Assembly: GCA_002314055.1 (NCBI GenBank)
Contig: DCBP01000042.1
Location: 1-19,488, forward strand
Reading direction: 5' to 3'
Length of the DNA: 19,488 bases
Source of the DNA: Prevotella sp. UBA1104
GTDB taxonomy: Bacteria > Bacteroidota > Bacteroidia > Bacteroidales > Bacteroidaceae
Part shown: piece after piece, positions 6,601-14,913 of the stretch
How positions within the stretch are numbered: the first letter of the stretch is position 1
How the letters are laid out: each line of letters begins with the position of its first letter
Translations under genes and position numbers: made by a program
The notes under the pieces: generated by a model
What the model was told of the DNA's origin: nothing
The model's input: the letters and a program-made list of their open reading frames with translations, nothing else
Databases searched by the model: none

Positions 6601-7119
6601 ATGATAGATTATGATTTGAGTAAGATTCGTGCTGTCCTCTTTGATGTTGACGGCGTGTTGAGTGCGAGTACAATAACGTTGCATCCAAATGGAGAGCCAA
6701 TGCGTACGGTGAATATAAAGGACGGCTATGCCATCCAACTTGCAGTAAAACGCGGACTTCACATTGCTATTATGACAGGTGCTGATGTGAAGAGTATCTA
6801 TCTGAGATATTCAAAACTTGGAGTGCAGGATATCTTTACAGGCTGTTCGGTGAAGATAAAGACATACGATGAATATATTTCAAAATATTCGCTTCAGGAT
6901 GATGAAGTAATTTTTGTTGGAGATGATATTCCAGACTATGAGATAATGAGTCGTTGTGGCTGTCCGTGCTGCCCCTCAGATGCTTGCTCGGATATAAAGA
7001 ATGTTAGCCGGTACATTTGCAATTCAGCAGGAGGTTATGGAGTAGGTAGAGAGATAATAGAGCAAGTGTTACGTGCACAAGGCAAATGGCTGACCGACAA
7101 AACAGCTTTCGGATGGTAA
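6601..7119 (+). CDS. kdsC: KdsC-type HAD phosphatase (3-deoxy-D-manno-octulosonate 8-phosphate phosphatase)
   Basis: The 172-residue protein has the length and layout of the cap-less KdsC/YrbI HAD family: motif I 'FDVDGVL' with nucleophile D15 and acid D17, 'MRTVNIKDGYAIQLAVKRG' (34-52) characteristic of this group, motif II T59 in 'IMTG', and motif IV 'VGDDIPD' (106-112). The enzyme removes phosphate from Kdo-8-phosphate in the cytoplasm, a step of lipopolysaccharide core synthesis, which suits a Gram-negative Bacteroidota. It begins 17 bases after the DUF2520 gene. Close relatives act on other sugar acid phosphates, so the exact substrate is an inference. No kdsA, kdsB or kdsD is in the window. 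Confidence 0.88.
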   Translation: MIDYDLSKIRAVLFDVDGVLSASTITLHPNGEPMRTVNIKDGYAIQLAVKRGLHIAIMTGADVKSIYLRYSKLGVQDIFTGCSVKIKTYDEYISKYSLQDDEVIFVGDDIPDYEIMSRCGCPCCPSDACSDIKNVSRYICNSAGGYGVGREIIEQVLRAQGKWLTDKTAFGW

Positions 7120-7130
7120 AAGAGTATAAA

Positions 7131-7138
7131 AAGGAGGT
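7131..7138 (+). promoter_or_regulatory. Orphan Shine-Dalgarno-like sequence
   Basis: AAGGAGGT, an ideal anti-16S match, lies 12 bases after the kdsC stop, but no ORF follows at ribosomal spacing: the nearest start-like codon, TTG at 7146, ends after four codons. It is just ahead of the -33 box of the next promoter. It may be left from a lost gene or occur by chance. Confidence 0.35.
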
Positions 7139-7144
7139 TTAAAA

Positions 7145-7175
7145 TTTGCAGGCAATATAATTTTTTGTAAATTTG
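7145..7175 (+). promoter_or_regulatory. Promoter of the glycine cleavage operon
   Basis: TTTG (7145-7148), a 19-base spacer and TAAATTTG (7168-7175) form an essentially ideal Bacteroidota promoter. Transcription would begin near 7182, about 25 bases before the lipoate ligase ATG. I see no riboswitch-sized leader, so glycine sensing by a glycine riboswitch is unlikely here. Confidence 0.8.
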
Positions 7176-7206
7176 CGACAAATAAGTTTCTTAAATCTAA
7201 ACAAGT

Positions 7207-8181
7207 ATGCTATACATCTCATTACCTGATAAAAAACAACGCCGTTTGTCGTTCTATCTTGCTATGGAAGAGTATGTAGCAAGACATGTAGACAATGGTG
7301 ACTGTTTCTTCATGTGGCAAGTTGCACCGAGCGTTATCTTTGGTAGAAATCAGTTGATAGAAACCGAAGTAAACGTAGCTTATTGTCGAGAGCATGGCAT
7401 ACAGGCATATAGGCGCAAGAGTGGGGGCGGTTGTGTATATGCAGACATGAGCAATGTCATGTTCTCATATATAACAAAAGACGAGGCTGTGAATTTTACT
7501 TTCAATAAATATATCAATATGGTCGTGATGGTTCTTCAGCGCCTCGGTATTGACGCAAGAGCCTCCGGTCGTAATGATATAATGATAGGAAGCCGAAAGG
7601 TGTCAGGAAATGCCTTCTATCATGTTCCCGGTCGGAGTATCGTTCATGGCACAATGCTCTATGATACCGATATGCGCAATATGGTTGGTGCCATAACACC
7701 TTCAACACAGAAACTTACGAGTAATGGTATCAGCAGTGTGCGCCAGCGAATAGCCTTGCTGAAAGACTACACACCTTTGAGCTTAGAAGAATTCAAGACG
7801 TTTGTTAAGGAAAACCTTTGTGATCGGGAGATGTATCTGACAGACTCTGATATAGAAGAGATAAATGAAATAGAAAAAGAATATCTCAGTCTGGAATTTA
7901 TCTATGGCAATAATCCTCGCTATACGGTAACCAAAAACGGTCATATAGAAAACGTGGGTGATATAGAGGTTCGCCTTGAGATGAAGAACAATGTGATAAA
8001 GAGTATGACGATGTTGGGGGATTTCTTCATAACTGGAAACATAGACGACGGGATAATAAAACCTCTAAAAAATACGGAGCTCACGGCAGAAAGCCTATCG
8101 TCGGCATTACCTTCGGATTTGTCGCATATAGTAATGAATCTTGATAGAGACTCGTTAGTCAAACTTTTGTTAAATGAATAA
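7207..8181 (+). CDS. lplA: Lipoate-protein ligase
   Basis: The 324-residue protein matches LplA in length and motifs. The lipoyl-AMP binding loop is 'RRKSGGGCVYAD' (69-80), and 'GRNDIMIGSRKVSGNA' (121-136) contains the conserved lysine K131. The region after about 240 fits the small C-terminal accessory domain of two-domain ligases. The enzyme activates free lipoate with ATP and attaches it to a lysine of carrier proteins; the natural target here is the H-protein encoded two genes downstream. It is first in the operon, directly behind the strong promoter, 29 bases before gcvT. Its placement suggests use of scavenged lipoate rather than LipA/LipB synthesis, which would have to be checked in the whole genome. 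Confidence 0.93.
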   Translation: MLYISLPDKKQRRLSFYLAMEEYVARHVDNGDCFFMWQVAPSVIFGRNQLIETEVNVAYCREHGIQAYRRKSGGGCVYADMSNVMFSYITKDEAVNFTFNKYINMVVMVLQRLGIDARASGRNDIMIGSRKVSGNAFYHVPGRSIVHGTMLYDTDMRNMVGAITPSTQKLTSNGISSVRQRIALLKDYTPLSLEEFKTFVKENLCDREMYLTDSDIEEINEIEKEYLSLEFIYGNNPRYTVTKNGHIENVGDIEVRLEMKNNVIKSMTMLGDFFITGNIDDGIIKPLKNTELTAESLSSALPSDLSHIVMNLDRDSLVKLLLNE

Positions 8182-8210
8182 TAACATAATCTGATAACAC
8201 ATTTTTTATT

Positions 8211-9290
8211 ATGGAAAACAAAAAAACATGTCTTTATGACAAGCACGTTCTGCTTGGGGCATTGATAAGTCCGTTCGGTGGCTTTGACATGCCGATACAG
8301 TATTCCTCTATTATTGAGGAGCACAATGCTGTGCGCAATGACTGTGGAGTGTTCGATGTCTCCCATATGGGAGAAGTTACAGTTCGGGGTAGAGATGCAG
8401 AACGCTACGTGCAGCACATATTCACAAACGATGTCAGCAAGATATCTCAGGGACAGATCCTTTATGGCATGATGTGCTATGAAGACGGAGGAACCGTCGA
8501 TGACTTGCTCGTATACAAAATGGGCGAAAATGATTTCTTCCTTGTCATAAATGCTGCAAATATAGATAAGGACTGGCAATGGATGAACGAAAATTCAAAA
8601 GACTTCGACATCGAACTGGTTAACTGCTCTGAGAATTACGGACAGATTGCCGTGCAAGGACCTAATTCAGAGAGAGTAGTAGAAGAAGTTCTGGGATTGA
8701 AATGCAGTGAACTGACCTTCTATACTGTCAAGAAAATAGACGACGTAATAGTTAGCCGTACCGGATATACCGGTGAAGATGGTTTCGAGATATATGCCTC
8801 CCATAATTTTATCTGCAACTGCTGGGATAAACTTATGCAGAGCGGTCGTTGTAAGCCTTGCGGATTGGGATGCCGCGACACCTTGCGGTTTGAGGTCGGT
8901 CTTCCTCTTTACGGTGATGAACTTTCTCCGCAGATATCTCCGGTAATGGCAGGACTTTCAATGTTCTGTAAGTTTGACAAGGAGGAATTTATCGGAAGAG
9001 ACGCCCTTCTGAAACAGAAGACGGAAGGTGTGGCAAGACGCTTGATAGGAATAGAACTTGAAGGCAAGGCAATTCCACGTCATGGCTATGTCGTATTGAG
9101 AGACGGCAATCCGGTAGGCGAGGTAACGACAGGATACCATTCCATTTCAACATATAAAAGCGTGTGTATGGCGCTCGTTAATGCTGCAGATGCTAAACTC
9201 GGAACACCGCTTGAGGTTCAGATCAGGAAGAAAACATTCCCCGGCATTGTAGTCAAGAAGAGATTCTATGACAAGCATTATAAGAGATAG
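8211..9290 (+). CDS. gcvT: Aminomethyltransferase (glycine cleavage T-protein)
   Basis: The 359-residue protein has normal T-protein length. Seen are 'ISPFGGFDMPIQYSSIIEEH' (19-38), 'VFDVSHMGEV' (47-56), 'GTVDDLLVY' (94-102) with the paired Asp of the folate site, 'RTGYTGEDGFEI' and, further on, 'GLGCRDTLRFEVGLPLYGDE', all family hallmarks. The C-terminal barrel includes 'IGRDAL' and 'GEVTTG'. It transfers the methylene group from the aminomethyl-lipoyl arm of the H-protein to tetrahydrofolate, releasing ammonia, in the cytoplasm. It lies between the lipoate ligase and gcvH; the 98-base gap to gcvH is the largest inside the operon. Confidence 0.96.
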   Translation: MENKKTCLYDKHVLLGALISPFGGFDMPIQYSSIIEEHNAVRNDCGVFDVSHMGEVTVRGRDAERYVQHIFTNDVSKISQGQILYGMMCYEDGGTVDDLLVYKMGENDFFLVINAANIDKDWQWMNENSKDFDIELVNCSENYGQIAVQGPNSERVVEEVLGLKCSELTFYTVKKIDDVIVSRTGYTGEDGFEIYASHNFICNCWDKLMQSGRCKPCGLGCRDTLRFEVGLPLYGDELSPQISPVMAGLSMFCKFDKEEFIGRDALLKQKTEGVARRLIGIELEGKAIPRHGYVVLRDGNPVGEVTTGYHSISTYKSVCMALVNAADAKLGTPLEVQIRKKTFPGIVVKKRFYDKHYKR

Positions 9291-9323
9291 TCAGACAATC
9301 TTGTGAAAAAAATATGATAATTT

Positions 9324-9340
9324 ATCTTTATGCTAAAGAT
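9324..9340 (+). other. Small hairpin in the gcvT-gcvH spacer
   Basis: ATCTTT-ATGCT-AAAGAT is a six-base perfect stem with a five-base loop. It has no U-tract, so it is not a terminator. It could be a processing or stability element that helps make more H-protein than the other subunits; that role is inference. Confidence 0.3.
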
Positions 9341-9388
9341 GAATTGCTTGTAAAAAATAATAAGTAAAAAACTTTAAAATCGAATATT

Positions 9389-9778
9389 ATGGCAAAAGTT
9401 ATTGAAGGACTTTATTATTCAGAGTCACACGAGTATGTAAGAGTAGAAGGCGAGTTTGGGTATATCGGCATAACAGACTATGCCCAAAATGCACTTGGCA
9501 ATGTCGTTTATGTCGACATGCCGGAAGTAGACGACGAAGTCGAAGCAGGTGAGGAATTCGGTGCCGTAGAGAGCGTGAAGGCAGCGAGTGATCTCAATTC
9601 CCCAGTGAGCGGAACTGTTGTTGAGGTGAACGAAGCCCTTGAAGACACACCAGAGCTCATAAACAAGGATGCTTTTGGCAATTGGATAATAAAAGTAGAG
9701 CTGTCAGATAAGTCGGAGCTTGACAATCTTATGGATGCTGCAGCATACGAAGAATTCTGCAAGAATGCAGAGCATTAA
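9389..9778 (+). CDS. gcvH: Glycine cleavage H-protein (lipoyl carrier)
   Basis: The 129-residue protein is full length and typical. It has 'YYSESHEYVRVEG' (9-21), 'IGITDYAQNALGNVVYVDMP' (26-45) and the lipoylation site 'GAVESVKAASDLNSPVSG' (58-75) with K64 as the lysine that carries lipoate. It shuttles the aminomethyl group between the P-, T- and L-proteins. It lies between gcvT and gcvPA in an operon that also encodes its likely ligase. Confidence 0.97.
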   Translation: MAKVIEGLYYSESHEYVRVEGEFGYIGITDYAQNALGNVVYVDMPEVDDEVEAGEEFGAVESVKAASDLNSPVSGTVVEVNEALEDTPELINKDAFGNWIIKVELSDKSELDNLMDAAAYEEFCKNAEH

Positions 9779-9807
9779 AAGAAAAAGTAAAATAAAACCT
9801 TTGCTTT

Positions 9808-11121
9808 ATGGAATACAAATATTTTCCACATACGCAAGAAGAAATCTCGGAAATGCTCAAGACCTCAGGATTAGAGACGCTCGATGACCTCTATTCTGAG
9901 GTTCCGGAAGCCATACGCTTCAGAAAAGAGTATAACTTGCCCGAGGCAATGAGCGAAATTGAAATAAGGCGTTTCTTCAAGAAACTTGGAGAGCAGAACA
10001 GACCGTTGGTTTGCTTTGCCGGAGCAGGCGTCTACGACCATTATTGTCCGTCTGTCGTCAATCGCATCGTAGAGCGTTCAGAATACCTTACCTCATACAC
10101 TCCATACCAGGCAGAAATATCCCAAGGCACACTTCATTATATCTTCGAATATCAGTCGATGATGGCAGAACTGACGGGGATGGACATCTCAAATGCATCC
10201 ATGTATGACGGTACTACGGCAACGGCAGAAGCTGCCATGATGGCACTTGCAGCTACAAAGAAATGCGATACTATTGTAGTTTCGGCTACAGTAGACCGTA
10301 AAACGCTCGCTGTCGTCAATACGTATGCTCATTTCCACGGTTTCAATATAGTAACAGTAGCCGAAAAAGACGGCGTTACAAACCGTGCCGACTTGGAGGA
10401 AAAGGTTGTAGCTGGAGGTGTAGCCGGAGTTATTGTTCAGCAACCTAACCGATATGGAATAGTAGAAGATTATACAGGCTTTGCCGATACAGTACATTCA
10501 AACAAAGGACTACTGATTATAAACAGCATAGTAGCCGATTTGGCGGTACTCAAGACACCGGCAGAATGGGGTGCCGACATTGCCGTAGGCGAAGCCCAAA
10601 GTCTTGGCATACCGATGCAGTTCGGCGGTCCGTATCTTGGCTACATGTGCTGTACCGAGAAGCTCATACGCAAATTACCAGGACGCATCGTTGGAATGAC
10701 GAAAGACAATCGTGGACAGAGAGCCTTCGTCTTGACGCTTCAGGCTCGAGAGCAGCATATCCGTAGACAAAAGGCAACCTCAAACATTTGTTCTAACCAA
10801 AGTTTGATGGCACTGTTCGTTACGGTCTACCTGTCGGTTATGGGTAAAAACGGACTTAAAGAAGCCGCCATGCTTTCTTATTCTGGTGCTCATTATATGT
10901 ATGAAAAGCTGTTGGCAACTGGGAAGTTCAAACCAGCCTTCGACAAACCGTTCTTTAATGAATTCTGTTTGGAATATACAGGAGATATAGACGCATTGCA
11001 AAAGAAATTCATAGACAATGGCTATATGGGCGGAGTGAGGATGACAGATAATATAATAATGTTTGCCGTTACAGAACAGCGTACAAAAGAAGAGATAGAC
11101 AACCTTGTAAAATTGATCTGA
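9808..11121 (+). CDS. gcvPA: Glycine dehydrogenase (decarboxylating) subunit 1
   Basis: The 437-residue protein is the N-terminal half of a split P-protein, starting 'YFPHTQEEISEML' and containing 'FAGAGVYDHYCPSVVNRI' (69-86), 'YTPYQAEISQGTLHYIFEYQ' (97-116), 'ASMYDGTTATAEAAMMA' and 'RGQRAFVLTLQAREQHIRRQ', all GcvPA hallmarks. With GcvPB it forms the PLP enzyme that decarboxylates glycine and loads the aminomethyl group on the lipoyl arm. This subunit carries no PLP lysine, as expected. It ends two bases before gcvPB. Many Bacteroidota have a single-chain P-protein of about 950 residues, so the split form is notable. Confidence 0.96.
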   Translation: MEYKYFPHTQEEISEMLKTSGLETLDDLYSEVPEAIRFRKEYNLPEAMSEIEIRRFFKKLGEQNRPLVCFAGAGVYDHYCPSVVNRIVERSEYLTSYTPYQAEISQGTLHYIFEYQSMMAELTGMDISNASMYDGTTATAEAAMMALAATKKCDTIVVSATVDRKTLAVVNTYAHFHGFNIVTVAEKDGVTNRADLEEKVVAGGVAGVIVQQPNRYGIVEDYTGFADTVHSNKGLLIINSIVADLAVLKTPAEWGADIAVGEAQSLGIPMQFGGPYLGYMCCTEKLIRKLPGRIVGMTKDNRGQRAFVLTLQAREQHIRRQKATSNICSNQSLMALFVTVYLSVMGKNGLKEAAMLSYSGAHYMYEKLLATGKFKPAFDKPFFNEFCLEYTGDIDALQKKFIDNGYMGGVRMTDNIIMFAVTEQRTKEEIDNLVKLI

Positions 11122-11123
11122 CT

Positions 11124-12560
11124 ATGAATAATAAATTATATGGAAACTTGATCTTTGAGCTTAGCCATTCCGGTCGCAAGGGATATTCTCTACCTAAGAA
11201 CGAGTTTGGCGAGTATTCTATACCGCAGGAACTTTGTCGCGAGAAGGATGCCGAGCTGCCCGAATGTGACGAGATGACGGTTGTGCGCCATTATACCAAT
11301 CATAGCGGAAACAATTTTGGCGTTGACAACGGATTCTATCCACTTGGCAGTTGTACGATGAAGTATAATCCTGCCATTAATGAGGAAGTTTCCCGTATGC
11401 CGGAATTCACGGGCCTTCATCCCCTTCAGCCTGCAGAAACCGTTGCCGGTGCTTTGGAAATTTGCAAGGGACTTCGCAAGGCACTTTCTGAGATTGCCGG
11501 ACTGGCTGATTTCACCCTTAATCCCTTTGCCGGAGCCCATGGCGAACTTACCGGACTGATGGTTATTCGCAGATACCACGAAAGTCGTGGAGACACGAAG
11601 CGACGGAAAGTAATTGTGCCCGATTCAGCCCATGGCACCAATCCTGCATCGGCTGCCGTTTGCGGACTCGAAGTAGTAGAAGTAAAAAGCCGTCCCGACG
11701 GAACTGTAGATGTCGGCGCCCTAAAGGAATTGCTCGACGATACAGTGGCGGCAATGATGATGACAAATCCAAACACGCTCGGACTCTTTGAACGCAACAT
11801 TCCGGAGATTGCCGAACTCGTTCATGGATGTGGCGCTCTTATGTACTATGATGGAGCAAACCTGAATCCTATGTTGGGAGCATGCCGCCCGGGTGATATG
11901 GGCTTTGATGTAATGCATATAAATCTCCACAAGACCTTCTCCACACCTCATGGCGGTGGCGGACCAGGTAGCGGACCGGTTGGCGTTAGGTCTGGACTCG
12001 AGCAATTCTTGCCCGAGAATGCTCATTCAGTCCATTCAGAGCATCCTTTCTCTGTCGGTCCGTATCATGGAAACTTTGGAGTGATAATGAAGGCATATGC
12101 CTATATCCTGTCTTTGGGAAAGGAGAACATAAAATATGTGGGACCACTGGCAACACTCAATGCCAACTACATAAAAGACTCCCTGAAAGACGTATACGAG
12201 TTGCCTATCGACGGCTTGTGCAAACATGAGTTTGTGTTCAACGGACTTGCAGACAAGTCTACTGGAGTAACGACAATGGATGTGGCAAAGCGTCTGCTCG
12301 ACTATGGCTATCATGCGCCGACAATATATTTCCCACTGTTGTTCCATGAGGCGCTCATGATAGAGCCAACGGAGAATGAGGGCAAGGAGACAATAGACGG
12401 CTTTATTTCTGTTATGCGCAAAATTGCAGAAGAGGCAAAAACAGAACCGGATATGCTGAAGACGGCTCCTCACAATACCCCAATTGGCAGAGTGGATGAT
12501 GTCTTGGCTGCAAAACATCCGATAGTAACATTCAAACAAATCCTTGCAGATGGAGAATAA
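11124..12560 (+). CDS. gcvPB: Glycine dehydrogenase (decarboxylating) subunit 2
   Basis: The 478-residue protein is the PLP-binding half of the split P-protein. Marker stretches are 'NFGVDNGFYPLGSCTMKYNP' (64-83), 'PFAGAHGELTGLM' (134-146), 'VPDSAHGTNPASAA' (165-178) and the cofactor site 'MHINLHKTFSTPHGGGGPGS' (264-283) with K270 as the Schiff-base lysine. It ends with the usual tail 'HPIVTFKQ'. The start is two bases after gcvPA and the last 11 bases overlap the dehydrogenase gene, which implies coupled translation. Confidence 0.97.
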   Translation: MNNKLYGNLIFELSHSGRKGYSLPKNEFGEYSIPQELCREKDAELPECDEMTVVRHYTNHSGNNFGVDNGFYPLGSCTMKYNPAINEEVSRMPEFTGLHPLQPAETVAGALEICKGLRKALSEIAGLADFTLNPFAGAHGELTGLMVIRRYHESRGDTKRRKVIVPDSAHGTNPASAAVCGLEVVEVKSRPDGTVDVGALKELLDDTVAAMMMTNPNTLGLFERNIPEIAELVHGCGALMYYDGANLNPMLGACRPGDMGFDVMHINLHKTFSTPHGGGGPGSGPVGVRSGLEQFLPENAHSVHSEHPFSVGPYHGNFGVIMKAYAYILSLGKENIKYVGPLATLNANYIKDSLKDVYELPIDGLCKHEFVFNGLADKSTGVTTMDVAKRLLDYGYHAPTIYFPLLFHEALMIEPTENEGKETIDGFISVMRKIAEEAKTEPDMLKTAPHNTPIGRVDDVLAAKHPIVTFKQILADGE

Positions 12561-13875
12561 CTTTAATCTTATAATAATAGGTGGCGGTCCTGGTGGATAC
12601 AAGACTGCCACTTATGCTGCCTCGAAGGGACTTTCTGTCTTGCTCGTAGAGAAAGACGAACTTGGCGGAACTTGTCTTAACCGTGGTTGCATCCCTACCA
12701 AAACGTATGCGAGAAATGCTGAAATTCTTCATGACTTGAAAAGCTCAGCAGTATTCGGATTAGACAATCTTTCTTTTTCGCTAAACTTAAAGACTGTCGT
12801 TGAGCGGAAGAAATCTGTTGTGGAGACCTTGCAAAACGGAATTTCCACGCTCTTGTCTGTACCGGGAATTGCTGTAATAAAGGGAGAGGCTCGACTTCAG
12901 ACTGCATGCAGCATTATTGTCGACGGCGAAGAATATACTGCCGACAATATCATTATTGCCACAGGTTCAAAACCGAAAACCTTGTCGCTTGAAGAGATGG
13001 ATTCACGGATGATTTGCGATTCCACTTGGCTCCTTGATACAGAGAATTTCCCGAAGCGGATATGTATCGTTGGGGCAGGAGTGATAGGAATGGAATTTGC
13101 CAGCATACTCAACCTGTTCGGTTGTGATGTTATGGTAGTGGAGTATCTAAAAGAATGTCTGCCTTCGCTTGATGCCGATATTGCCAAGCGGCTGCGCAAG
13201 AGCATGGAGAAGCGCGGAGTAACGTTCTATATGCAGTCGGCATTAAAATCTGTTGCCGATGGTAAAATCCTGATTGAGAAAAAGGGAAAGGAGATAGAGC
13301 TCGAAGCCGACAAAGTCTTGCTTGCAGTGGGGCGTATGCCTGATATCGATACCCGTTCGCTCGACAGCTTAGGGGTAAAATACGATAGAAGAGGAATTGC
13401 TGTCGACGAGAATATGCAGACCACAGTGCCCCACCTATATGCCGTAGGCGATGTAAACGGCAGACAGATGCTTGCCCATGCCGCTGAGATGCAAGGGAAG
13501 AGAGCCGTGAACAATATTCTCGGAACCGCCGACACAATACGCTTCGACATAATGCCTGCTGCCATCTTCACTCTTCCCGAGGCAGCATGCGTGGGTAAGA
13601 CAGAAGAACAGCTGAAGACTGAATGTGCCGAGTTCAGTTGCGAGAAACATTTCTACCGTTCAAACGGCAAGGCAATGGCGATGAACGAGACGGAGGGAAT
13701 GTTGAAGCTCCTTGCCGACAATACGGGGCGTATAGTTGGTTGCCATGTCTACGGAGCTCATGCTGCCGACCTCGTGCAAGAGGTAAGTGCGCTGATGTGC
13801 CGAAACACTACTTTAGCCCAGCTCTCCGACATCATTCATATCCACCCTACGCTTAGCGAGATAATAACAGAATAA
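12550..13875 (+). CDS. lpdA: Dihydrolipoyl dehydrogenase (L-protein/E3)
   Basis: From the ATG at 12550 the protein has 441 residues; a TTG six bases earlier would add two more but is less likely. It shows the FAD motif 'IIIGGGPGGYKTA', the redox disulfide in 'GGTCLNRGCIPTK' with C42 and C47, the NAD motif 'IVGAGVIGMEFA', and the C-terminal 'HIHPTLSE' with H432 and E437 as the catalytic dyad. It reoxidises the dihydrolipoyl arm of the H-protein and makes NADH. At the end of the operon and overlapping gcvPB, it looks dedicated to glycine cleavage, though E3 can be shared with other lipoyl complexes. It is slightly shorter than the usual 460-475 residues. Confidence 0.95.
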   Translation: MENNFNLIIIGGGPGGYKTATYAASKGLSVLLVEKDELGGTCLNRGCIPTKTYARNAEILHDLKSSAVFGLDNLSFSLNLKTVVERKKSVVETLQNGISTLLSVPGIAVIKGEARLQTACSIIVDGEEYTADNIIIATGSKPKTLSLEEMDSRMICDSTWLLDTENFPKRICIVGAGVIGMEFASILNLFGCDVMVVEYLKECLPSLDADIAKRLRKSMEKRGVTFYMQSALKSVADGKILIEKKGKEIELEADKVLLAVGRMPDIDTRSLDSLGVKYDRRGIAVDENMQTTVPHLYAVGDVNGRQMLAHAAEMQGKRAVNNILGTADTIRFDIMPAAIFTLPEAACVGKTEEQLKTECAEFSCEKHFYRSNGKAMAMNETEGMLKLLADNTGRIVGCHVYGAHAADLVQEVSALMCRNTTLAQLSDIIHIHPTLSEIITE

Positions 13876-13892
13876 AAACAAACATCAATAAA

Positions 13893-14762
13893 ATGAATTT
13901 CTTTAAAAAAATCTTTGGAGTATCAACAGAAAGTAAAGAACCGACAGAAGAAGAGAAGAAAGCCGAGGAGAAAAAAAACTTCGACATTCTAAAATATGAT
14001 GGCGTCAAGGCTCTGAAAGTAAATCAGTCTGCCTATGCCATAGAATGTTTCAGTCATGCCCTCGAAATTAAAGAGGATTCAGAGATTCGCGACTACCTTT
14101 CTCAGGCATATATGGCTATCGGTGAGCTATCCAAGGCTTACGACCAGCTCCAGAAACTCTCTGAGTCGCATCCCGACAATATCGAAATCTTCATTCGTAT
14201 GGCGCATGTGGCATATATGATGGAAGACTATACCGTAATGTCTACTGCCTGCGAGAAGGCTCTGATGATAGACAAGGATTCCGTTCGTGCTCTATACCTT
14301 TATGCTAAGGCATGTGTAGGTACCGACGATACAACCAATGCCGTTGCCATGCTCTCAAAGGCAATTATCGTAGACCCGGAATATGCCGATGCTTACCTCT
14401 TGCGTGGCGAAGTGCTTCTCGGCGACGGACAATTGGATGAGGCTGACACTGATGCCGGATTCCTGCTCTTGAAATATCCCGATAATGAAGACATACTGAT
14501 GCTGAAGGCAAAGATTGAGAGTGCACGTGGAAACAGTGGCGAAGCAATTGGACTTTTCTCTAAGGTGATAGATGCAAACCCGTTTAATGCCGAGGCTTAT
14601 AGGCTGCGTGGCGAACTTCGTCTTCATACTGGCGACGAGACTACAGGCAAGGCAGACATCGATTATGCCGCCGAACTTGCTGCCACTGATGCGGAGCAGG
14701 GTGAAGGTGTGGAGGAAAAGGTGAAAGAGGCCTACAGTAACGTCAACCCTCTCGGACTGTAA
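13893..14762 (+). CDS. TPR-repeat protein
   Basis: The 289-residue protein starts 'MNFFKKIFGV', has a highly charged Glu/Lys stretch at 13-28, and is otherwise built of tetratricopeptide helices. Typical TPR positions are seen in 'SAYAIECFSHALEIKEDSE' (46-64), 'AIIVDPEYADAYLLRGEVL' (157-175) and 'AIGLFSKVIDANPFNAEAYR' (218-237). It has no signal peptide or membrane segment, so it is probably a cytoplasmic scaffold. It starts 17 bases after the dehydrogenase with no promoter between, so it is likely the last gene of the glycine cleavage transcript. A functional link to glycine cleavage is not shown. Confidence 0.85.
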   Translation: MNFFKKIFGVSTESKEPTEEEKKAEEKKNFDILKYDGVKALKVNQSAYAIECFSHALEIKEDSEIRDYLSQAYMAIGELSKAYDQLQKLSESHPDNIEIFIRMAHVAYMMEDYTVMSTACEKALMIDKDSVRALYLYAKACVGTDDTTNAVAMLSKAIIVDPEYADAYLLRGEVLLGDGQLDEADTDAGFLLLKYPDNEDILMLKAKIESARGNSGEAIGLFSKVIDANPFNAEAYRLRGELRLHTGDETTGKADIDYAAELAATDAEQGEGVEEKVKEAYSNVNPLGL

Positions 14763-14807
14763 CGCGGCTTTTTCCACGTATCTTTTTCTTTTATCCTTGA
14801 ATTTGTA

Positions 14808-14815
14808 TAACTTTG
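14808..14815 (+). promoter_or_regulatory. -7 promoter element for the M48 protease gene
   Basis: TAACTTTG followed by CA matches TAnnTTTG. It lies 98 bases before the ATG at 14914 and 45 bases after the TPR stop. No TTTG is seen at the ideal -33 distance. Transcription would begin near 14822, giving a leader of about 90 bases. Confidence 0.55.
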
Positions 14816-14831
14816 CATTTAATCATGTCAT

Positions 14832-14879
14832 GACCGCCGGAAATAAGCTGGACGGCAAGTTCGGAAATTGCTCCCGGTC
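14832..14879 (+). other. Structured 5' leader of the M48 protease gene
   Basis: GACCG (14832-14836) can pair with CGGTC (14875-14879), enclosing CCG/CGG (14837-14839 with 14853-14855) and a short GCAA/TTGC helix (near 14855-14858 with 14868-14871). The arms nearly abut, as in a three-way junction. It is GC-rich against an AT-rich surround. No known riboswitch is recognised. Confidence 0.3.
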
Positions 14880-14913
14880 TCGAAAGCAAACGTATAAATC
14901 TTTGTAATATAAA

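Noticed and set aside
7149..7206. Glycine riboswitch before the glycine cleavage operon
   Set aside because: The leader after the promoter is only about 25 bases, far too short for the known glycine aptamer.
7941..8579. 212-codon minus-strand ORF across lplA and gcvT
   Set aside because: It spans the ends of two certain genes on the other strand; composition is that of an antisense frame.
12036..12611. 191-codon minus-strand ORF opposite gcvPB
   Set aside because: It is antisense to well-conserved gcvPB coding sequence and has no family likeness.
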